Positions 8,172 to 13,548 of a DNA stretch of 13,548 nt are shown piece by piece. The stretch lies in NCBI GenBank assembly GCA_002314525.1, contig DCGE01000089.1, positions 13,507-27,054 of the forward strand. The letters are read 5' to 3'. The stretch is from Prevotellaceae bacterium UBA1786 (GTDB lineage: Bacteria > Bacteroidota > Bacteroidia > Bacteroidales > Bacteroidaceae). The notes below the pieces were generated by a model. That model was given only the letters and a program-made list of their open reading frames with translations. It did not search any database and was not told the DNA's origin. Numbering within the stretch: the first letter of the stretch is position 1; each line of letters begins with the position of its first letter. A program made the position numbers and the translations under genes.

Positions 8172-11042
8172 ATGAATCATCCTTTTCTATATAAGGTATT
8201 TGCCGACTTGTACCGACGCTATAACGGTGAACTACAGAATGTGACTGTCATATTCCCGAATAAACGTGCCGGTCTGTTTGCAAACCAGTATCTGTCAGAG
8301 ATTGCAGGCAGACCTGTATGGTCTCCCCGCTATATGGCAATCAGCGAGTTCTTCTCGCAGATGACTGATAAATCCGTGCCCGACACTATTGAACTTCTCG
8401 TTCACCTGTTCCATGCCTATCAGAAATCGCAGAAACAGGATAAGGTTTCTTTCGATAGGTTCTATGGATGGGGTGAGGTACTTTTGAGTGACTTTCAGGA
8501 TGTTGACAACAACATGGTCGATGCACAACAGTTGTTTAGTAATATCTCAGCGCTTGAGGCAGTAAAAAAGATCGACTATCTCGAAGAACGTCAGATAGAG
8601 GCAGTGAAGTCTTTCTTCACTGAATTCGACCCCGATGATACCAACAAACTTCATCAGCGGTTTGTTGATATGTGGAACTCCATGTATGAAATCTATACGG
8701 CTTTTCGTGAAGATCTGCAATCCAACGGTCTGGCATACGAAGCCATGCTCAAGCGTGAAGTCATCGAAAACATCGATACTGTCGGTGCTTCGTTTCAAAA
8801 CAGGAAATTCGCCTTCGTGGGTTTCAATGTGCTAAACGAAACTGAAAAGCGCCTATTCCGATATCTATCCCTCAATGCCGAAACTCTGTTCTACTGGGAT
8901 ATTGACGAATCATTCATCCGTCATGAGGCTGCATCGTTCATAAAGGATAATATGAAGATATTCCCTAATGCACTGAAACTTGATTCGTCTATCGTGTCCG
9001 ATAATCGTCCTCAGTGCAATATCCAAATCATATCCGCCACTACCGATGAGGCTCAGGCTAGTTATGCCAATCAGTGGCTCAAGGAGAATCTTTCGTATGA
9101 CACCCCACTCAATCAGACGGCAGTCGTCCTGGCCGACGAGAACATTCTTCAGGGTGTCCTTCATGCACTTCCTGAAACCGAAGTAAATATCACGATGGGC
9201 TACCCTCTCCGGCAGACAGTTATCGCAAGTCTGGTCTCGTCTCTTCTGGAACTCCAGACTCGTGGTAAGTCAAAAGACAACTGCTGGTATCATACTTATG
9301 TCACTTCAATACTTCGTCATCCGTTCATACTTCAGGTCTTCCCCGCTCAGGCTAAGAAAGCCTATGCCGATATGCATGAGCACAACGAGATGTATCCAAG
9401 TATCAAGTACCTTCAGACCCTCAAACCTTTCGACAAAGATTTCTCTGCCATCTTCACCCCTCAGGATGTCGACACTGTACTCCCCTATCTGGCTGAGATC
9501 GTCAAAAGGATTGGTGTTGCCAACAAGGGTGCCGACCCGCTGACCGTTGAATCCATTTTCACGATGTACAGCATCATCACCAACCTCCACTCCACACTCT
9601 CAACTCTTTCTCTATCGTCTCTCGTCTCCAATCTCTCGTCCCTGACAGCCATCATCACCCAGAAGATCGGCGGACAGTCCATTGCCTTCCATGGTGAACC
9701 GGCAACGGGACTTCAGGTCATGGGACTGCTTGAGACGCGCAACCTCGATTTCCGTAATCTTCTGATACTCTCTGCCAACGAGGGCATGCTTCCGAAGAAT
9801 GGCAACGACTCGTCATTCATTCCGTATTTCCTCCGTGAAGCCCATAATATGACTACGATAGAGAAACAGACATCTCTCTATGCTTATTATTTCTACCGTT
9901 TGCTCCAGCGGGCAGAGAATGTATCATTGGTCTACAACAACTACACGGAAGCATTGAAAAAAGGTGAGATATCCCGTTTCCTGCTTCAGTTGAAACTCGA
10001 GAAGGAACTTCCTGTCACCATAACCGAGAAGTCCATCACATCCCGTAACGAGCTCTGTGGCTTTGAGTCTTCAGACATCAACAAGTCTCCCGATGTCATG
10101 GATCGTCTTGTCAATGTCTTCAAACGTGATGACGATGTGGTACTTAGTCCGTCGGCACTCAATACCTATCTGTCTTGTAGGAAGAAGTTCTTCCTTACCT
10201 ATGTGGCTAAACTCTCCACTCCCGATGAAATAAGCGAGGAAATTGAGGCTGATGTCTTTGGCAGTATCATCCATGATGTTCTGATGAATCTGTACAAACC
10301 ATACATCGGCAAGTCGCTGAGTCCTGATTTCGTGAAAGGTCTGAGCAACGACGATAAGAGGATTGCGGAACTTACCGACAGGGCATTCTCATTGCTCGTC
10401 TTCAATCAGAAGAATTTCATCACTCCGAAGTATAATGGTGAACAGATGCTCAATAGGCATGTCATCATGAAGTATATCAAACGCCAGTTGGCGTATGATG
10501 CCACATTGGCACCGCTCACCATCATCGGACTTGAAGAGAAGGTGTCATCCGACGTTCTCTCTCATGTTACCGCCACCGACTCCGATGGCTCAACAAGAGA
10601 TCTCGATATCCGTCTCTCAGGCCGTATCGACAGGATTGACAGAATCAGTCTCAACGGCACAGCTACCGTCAGGATTGTTGACTACAAGACTTCCAATTCA
10701 ATTCAGAAAGGTATCGACCTTGACCGCCTTTTCAATCCCGATGAGACTTCGGGCCATGTCCTGCAGACATTCTGCTATGCGGATATGTACGGAAAGTCTT
10801 GTGCGCCTTCGCTCAACTACATCAAGAAACTGTCTGACAAAGACCATAAGCCTGTCATCGAAATCAACGAAGTGAAAATCACTGACTTCAAGAATCAGGT
10901 CAGTGCCGATTTCCGTCCACGACTCGTCAGTCTGATTGATGAAATCTTCGATGCCTCGCAGCCTTTTTCGATGGCTGAGTCCGACAGTCCTTGTAAGTAT
11001 TGTGATTTCCGCTATCTCTGTTCCAAACAAAATCAGTCATAA
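8172..11042 (+). CDS. addB: AddB-type nuclease subunit (PD-(D/E)XK with Fe-S cysteines)
   Basis: The 956-residue protein follows addA by 15 bp and is the partner subunit of AddAB. Its C-terminal half holds a RecB-family nuclease: G697/H701 ('FGSIIHDV'), D820 or D823 in 'GRIDRID', and D837/K839 in 'VDYKTS'. Four cysteines frame it: C669 ('YLSCRKKFF') and C941, C944, C950 (CKYCDFRYLC), the C...CxxCxxxxxC arrangement that binds a 4Fe-4S cluster in characterised AddB proteins. The N-terminal half is helicase-like but has no Walker A: where GxGKT would be expected there is 'VIFPNKRAGLF' (26-36). It therefore probably does not hydrolyse ATP and may serve in structure or in recognising recombination hotspots. 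A Ser/Leu-rich patch (472-491) is encoded by a CT-rich repeat. The family name rests on domain layout and linkage to addA, as AddB sequences diverge widely. Confidence 0.88.
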   Translation: MNHPFLYKVFADLYRRYNGELQNVTVIFPNKRAGLFANQYLSEIAGRPVWSPRYMAISEFFSQMTDKSVPDTIELLVHLFHAYQKSQKQDKVSFDRFYGWGEVLLSDFQDVDNNMVDAQQLFSNISALEAVKKIDYLEERQIEAVKSFFTEFDPDDTNKLHQRFVDMWNSMYEIYTAFREDLQSNGLAYEAMLKREVIENIDTVGASFQNRKFAFVGFNVLNETEKRLFRYLSLNAETLFYWDIDESFIRHEAASFIKDNMKIFPNALKLDSSIVSDNRPQCNIQIISATTDEAQASYANQWLKENLSYDTPLNQTAVVLADENILQGVLHALPETEVNITMGYPLRQTVIASLVSSLLELQTRGKSKDNCWYHTYVTSILRHPFILQVFPAQAKKAYADMHEHNEMYPSIKYLQTLKPFDKDFSAIFTPQDVDTVLPYLAEIVKRIGVANKGADPLTVESIFTMYSIITNLHSTLSTLSLSSLVSNLSSLTAIITQKIGGQSIAFHGEPATGLQVMGLLETRNLDFRNLLILSANEGMLPKNGNDSSFIPYFLREAHNMTTIEKQTSLYAYYFYRLLQRAENVSLVYNNYTEALKKGEISRFLLQLKLEKELPVTITEKSITSRNELCGFESSDINKSPDVMDRLVNVFKRDDDVVLSPSALNTYLSCRKKFFLTYVAKLSTPDEISEEIEADVFGSIIHDVLMNLYKPYIGKSLSPDFVKGLSNDDKRIAELTDRAFSLLVFNQKNFITPKYNGEQMLNRHVIMKYIKRQLAYDATLAPLTIIGLEEKVSSDVLSHVTATDSDGSTRDLDIRLSGRIDRIDRISLNGTATVRIVDYKTSNSIQKGIDLDRLFNPDETSGHVLQTFCYADMYGKSCAPSLNYIKKLSDKDHKPVIEINEVKITDFKNQVSADFRPRLVSLIDEIFDASQPFSMAESDSPCKYCDFRYLCSKQNQS
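9585..9644. repeat. CT-rich degenerate repeat patch inside addB
   Basis: About 60 bases consist almost only of C and T on the coding strand, with short recurring units such as CTCAACTCT and CGTCT. TCTCTCGTC occurs exactly twice, at 9618-9626 and 9632-9640. The frame stays open and encodes residues 472-491, a Ser/Leu/Thr-rich run (LHSTLSTLSLSSLVSNLSSL). It resembles the simple CTCAACTCTC-type repeats I associate with Prevotella and Bacteroides genomes, but that origin is an inference. Confidence 0.45.
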
Positions 11043-11065
11043 ACCGAAAAAAGGCAAAATAGTAA

Positions 11066-11800
11066 ATGTTTAATGAATACTTGAAACGTCATGGCTATGA
11101 TTCGCTCAATCTGAAGACCGTGATGTTCGATATGGACGGAGTTCTCTTTGATTCCATGCCGTACCATGCCAAGAGCTGGAATCATGCCATGTCTGATTTC
11201 GGACTTGACCTGCCTGTCGATGAGGCTTTCACTCACGAGGGCCGTACAGGCTCATCCACCATCAACATAGTGATGCAACGCCAGTGGGGACGTGGTCCCA
11301 GTGAAGCCGAATGCAAGGAAATATATGCGCACAAGAGTATGTATTTCAACGAATTTCCAGAAGCAGTCCGAATGCCCGGCGCCTATGAATGTGTGTCTGA
11401 AGTACGGCGGATGGGAATCACTCCGATAATCGTTACGGGATCGGGTCAGGCCAGTCTGTTGGACAGAATCGAACGCAATTTCCCTGGTTTATTCTGTTCC
11501 GAATGGATGGTCTGTGCAAAGGATGTGAAGTTCGGCAAACCCAATCCGGAACCCTACCTCATGGGACTGAAAAAGGCCGGAAATCTCCAGCCTTTCAATA
11601 GTATGGTAGTCGAGAATGCTCCGTTGGGTGTTGAGGCAGGTCACAAAGCCGGCTGTTTTGTCATTGCAGTCAACACGGGTCCTCTACCTGACAGACTTTT
11701 GCTCGATGCTGGTGCTGACGTTCTTTTTCACAGCATGACCGAACTCAGTCATGCCATCGCCGGCATCATCACCTCTTCAGATACATCTTCCCGTTCCTGA
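11066..11800 (+). CDS. HAD-superfamily phosphatase/phosphomutase-like hydrolase (subfamily IA)
   Basis: The 244-residue protein carries all four HAD motifs: motif I FDMDGVLFDS with nucleophile D22 and acid/base D24; motif II T124 in 'IIVTGSGQ'; motif III K158 in 'FGKPNPEPYL'; motif IV E183-N184 in 'VVENAPLGVEAG'. The helical cap between motifs I and II starts 'MPYHAKSWNHAM' and contains 'EGRTGSSTI', resembling beta-phosphoglucomutase-like and sugar-phosphate phosphatase enzymes. A cytoplasmic Mg-dependent phosphatase or mutase is likely; the substrate cannot be read from sequence. It starts 23 bp after addB with no promoter seen, so it is probably the last gene of the repair operon. That position would fit housekeeping of a nucleotide or sugar phosphate, but this is speculation. 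The final codons overlap the convergent gene by 32 bp. Confidence 0.88.
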   Translation: MFNEYLKRHGYDSLNLKTVMFDMDGVLFDSMPYHAKSWNHAMSDFGLDLPVDEAFTHEGRTGSSTINIVMQRQWGRGPSEAECKEIYAHKSMYFNEFPEAVRMPGAYECVSEVRRMGITPIIVTGSGQASLLDRIERNFPGLFCSEWMVCAKDVKFGKPNPEPYLMGLKKAGNLQPFNSMVVENAPLGVEAGHKAGCFVIAVNTGPLPDRLLLDAGADVLFHSMTELSHAIAGIITSSDTSSRS

Positions 11801-13548
11801 TGATGACTCCCTTATATGCCTCATCGACTCTGCGTCCTGAGACATCATAATAGGAACCACCATCCGTTTCATCGGTCTTGATGTCTCTTATTCCGTCTGC
11901 CATCGTTACTACCAGCAGACCTTCTGTCACCAGACGGCTCGTATCGAATTCATATCCGGCAGGGAACTCAAACGTAGGGGTTCCCTTTACTGTGGTCACA
12001 CCGTCCCACAGACGGATGGAGTCACCTACTTGCATGTCTGTGCTGTTTCCTGCATAGAGTTCTATAACTCCATCAAGAGTCAGTGTCGATATGTTCTTTA
12101 TCATACACCCTCCCCCACTTGTAGCAGTGGCACATTTGCTGATTCCCAACTGCAGTCTCGAACCGCTCTTGAACGTGAGGCTCTTTCCTCCGAAATCCAT
12201 CGTTCCAGTCAATGAGGTCGCCAGAGTACCGACTTGAAGCCTTCCGTTCACAGTTACCGATGAGTTGGTCATGCTCTTGCCGGCAGAGGTCACACCCGAT
12301 AGCAGACCGTCTTTGCCGACAGTCAGTGTTCCTGTACCCAAAGTGCTGCCGCCCGACAGATGTAACTCACCGCCATTGACGGCAACCGCACCTGTTGTCG
12401 TCCACTGACCTTTGGTCGTCATCTTACATGAACCGACCTTCTGGAATAATGCATTGCTCACCACCTTACCGTCGAAGGTGAAGTTCGACTCGTCGTTTCC
12501 GACCTGCCATGTGTTGGCACCTACTGAACTGTTGTTACTGAACGTACAACTGCCTCCCAACGAACCTGCTCCAGTAACCTTTCCGATACGATAGATCTTA
12601 CCGCTGTTCTGCAGTTCATAGCCTGAAGGGATATTCATCGCACCTTTAGGCATTCCGTATGAGTTGTTCAGACAGAACCTTCCATCATCTGCCACTCCGT
12701 TGATGTTAATCGTTCCTTCAAATGCTGACCAGTTGCCTGTAAGCTGACAGCGGGTTGCATACCATCCGCTTCCCTTCACCAGAGGATAATACATGGTCAC
12801 AGTACCGGAACCAGTCAGTTTGTTGCTGTATGTATCTCTGTCGGCATTGAAGTTCAGCACCGCTGTCTTTCCCTCTGCCACATCAATGCTGACCGACGAT
12901 GCCACGTTCAGGTTCAGTGTTCCTCCCTCGAGGGTGACTGCTTTTGCAGGTGTAGCCACATTGACATCAACCGTACCTCCACTGATTGCCAGTTTGTTCA
13001 GACTCGTGTTGTTTGAATACAGCTTCAACCAACCGTTACCTTTCTTCGTCAGCAGTGTTCCTGAGAATGATTTGTTCATCACGAAATCTGCGGAGTTGTT
13101 GATGACTCCTCCGCCAGTTCCTACAAGTGAGATAGGTGAGGCATTCGTTACTGATGCGGTGGTCTGAAGTGTGGCTCCGTTCTCTATTGTGAACAAGGCA
13201 CTTGATGTCACCACAGCACCCAGGTTGCCTTTCTTCTGGGTGTCGTTAGCCATCGAACTGATGACTACTGTCCCACCCTTGATATGGTTGCCGCCTGAAT
13301 ATGTATTGTCTGTTGATATGGTCAGCTTGCCTTCACCCGTCTTCACGAGTACAGACTTGCCCGAAATCAATCCGGTACCGCTGAATGTATATGCTTTCGT
13401 ATTGTTAACAACAATACTGTCGCATGGCAGTTCACCGCTGAGTTTTACATTGAAAATCTGGGCATCGTCACCGAACACCACCTTGTCGTTCTCTACGAAG
13501 ATATCACTGAACCCATCCTTGTCTGTGAAGTTCTCTGTATTGGCATAG
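11769..13548 (-). CDS. Large secreted autotransporter-associated beta-strand-repeat protein (N-terminus missing)
   Basis: The frame is open from the right edge to TGA at 11771-11769, giving 592 visible C-terminal residues. The apparent start near 13481 is only an internal GTG; 22 in-frame residues precede it, so the true start lies outside. The composition is Gly/Ser/Thr/Asn/Val-rich with repeated parallel-beta signatures, clearest in 'LVKTGEGKLTISTDNTYSGG' and 'LLTKKGNGWLKLYSNNTS', matching the autotransporter-associated beta-strand repeat (PATR type). The last 30 residues contain 'YYDVSGRRV' and 'KGVIIRNGKMYLKR', a tail seen in secreted Prevotella and Bacteroides proteins and similar to type IX secretion C-terminal domains. 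No outer-membrane beta-barrel follows, so it is not a classical type V autotransporter. A surface or extracellular protein, perhaps a carbohydrate-active enzyme with its catalytic part upstream, is likely; function is unknown. Confidence 0.8.
   Translation of the reverse strand, partial: YANTENFTDKDGFSDIFVENDKVVFGDDAQIFNVKLSGELPCDSIVVNNTKAYTFSGTGLISGKSVLVKTGEGKLTISTDNTYSGGNHIKGGTVVISSMANDTQKKGNLGAVVTSSALFTIENGATLQTTASVTNASPISLVGTGGGVINNSADFVMNKSFSGTLLTKKGNGWLKLYSNNTSLNKLAISGGTVDVNVATPAKAVTLEGGTLNLNVASSVSIDVAEGKTAVLNFNADRDTYSNKLTGSGTVTMYYPLVKGSGWYATRCQLTGNWSAFEGTININGVADDGRFCLNNSYGMPKGAMNIPSGYELQNSGKIYRIGKVTGAGSLGGSCTFSNNSSVGANTWQVGNDESNFTFDGKVVSNALFQKVGSCKMTTKGQWTTTGAVAVNGGELHLSGGSTLGTGTLTVGKDGLLSGVTSAGKSMTNSSVTVNGRLQVGTLATSLTGTMDFGGKSLTFKSGSRLQLGISKCATATSGGGCMIKNISTLTLDGVIELYAGNSTDMQVGDSIRLWDGVTTVKGTPTFEFPAGYEFDTSRLVTEGLLVVTMADGIRDIKTDETDGGSYYDVSGRRVDEAYKGVIIRNGKMYLKR

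Noticed and set aside
13479..13481. GTG at 13481 as the start of the repeat protein
   Set aside because: The same frame continues upstream to the window edge without a stop and with similar composition, so this is an internal codon.
12793..13548. Two consecutive plus-strand open frames (12793-13167 and 13171-13548)
   Set aside because: They are antisense to the repeat protein; their Pro/Leu/Ser/Val-rich composition is the complement of Gly/Thr/Asn repeats, and the minus frame has the PATR motifs and C-terminal tail.

Overview
The window reads as an ordinary chromosomal stretch from a Bacteroidales bacterium, most likely Prevotella-like. Four things point there. Two promoters match the Bacteroidota pattern (a -33 TTGG, a 19-bp spacer and a -7 TAnnTTTG). 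Starts lack strong Shine-Dalgarno sequences. The protein families are Bacteroidota types: a head-GIN adhesin, a TamB-like protein, and AddAB rather than RecBCD. The repeat protein also ends in a 'YDVSGRRV...GKMYLKR' tail of the kind common in Prevotella. The genus is an inference; no rRNA or tRNA is present.

Left part (1-3656, minus strand): a cell-envelope pair. A secreted head-GIN protein with about eight 20-residue repeats (2750-3553) is followed after 30 bp by the start of a large inner-membrane-anchored AsmA/TamB-like protein that runs off the left edge. They share a likely promoter at 3626-3656. The 230-bp gap at 3554-3783 separates them from a divergent operon and holds two back-to-back promoters.

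Centre (3727-11800, plus strand): a compact DNA-repair operon, rarA - addA - addB - HAD phosphatase. The genes are separated by -16, +15 and +23 bp and have one visible promoter at 3727-3757. RarA is an AAA+ protein acting at stalled replication forks. AddA (UvrD-type helicase plus nuclease) and AddB (second nuclease with an iron-sulphur-type Cys cluster) should form the double-strand-break resection enzyme that feeds RecA. The role of the HAD enzyme is unknown.

Right part (11769-13548, minus strand): the C-terminal part of a large secreted beta-strand-repeat protein. It converges on the HAD gene and overlaps it by 32 bp, and its N-terminus lies beyond the right edge.

I see no mobile element, CRISPR array or RNA gene, and nothing that clearly amounts to a new system. 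The most interesting points are small: a perfect dyad at the predicted transcription start of the GIN gene, the GIN and tamB-like genes lying in one frame with a single amber codon between them inside a palindrome, a T8 tract in the rarA promoter spacer, the lack of a Walker A motif in AddB, and a CT-rich repeat patch within addB.
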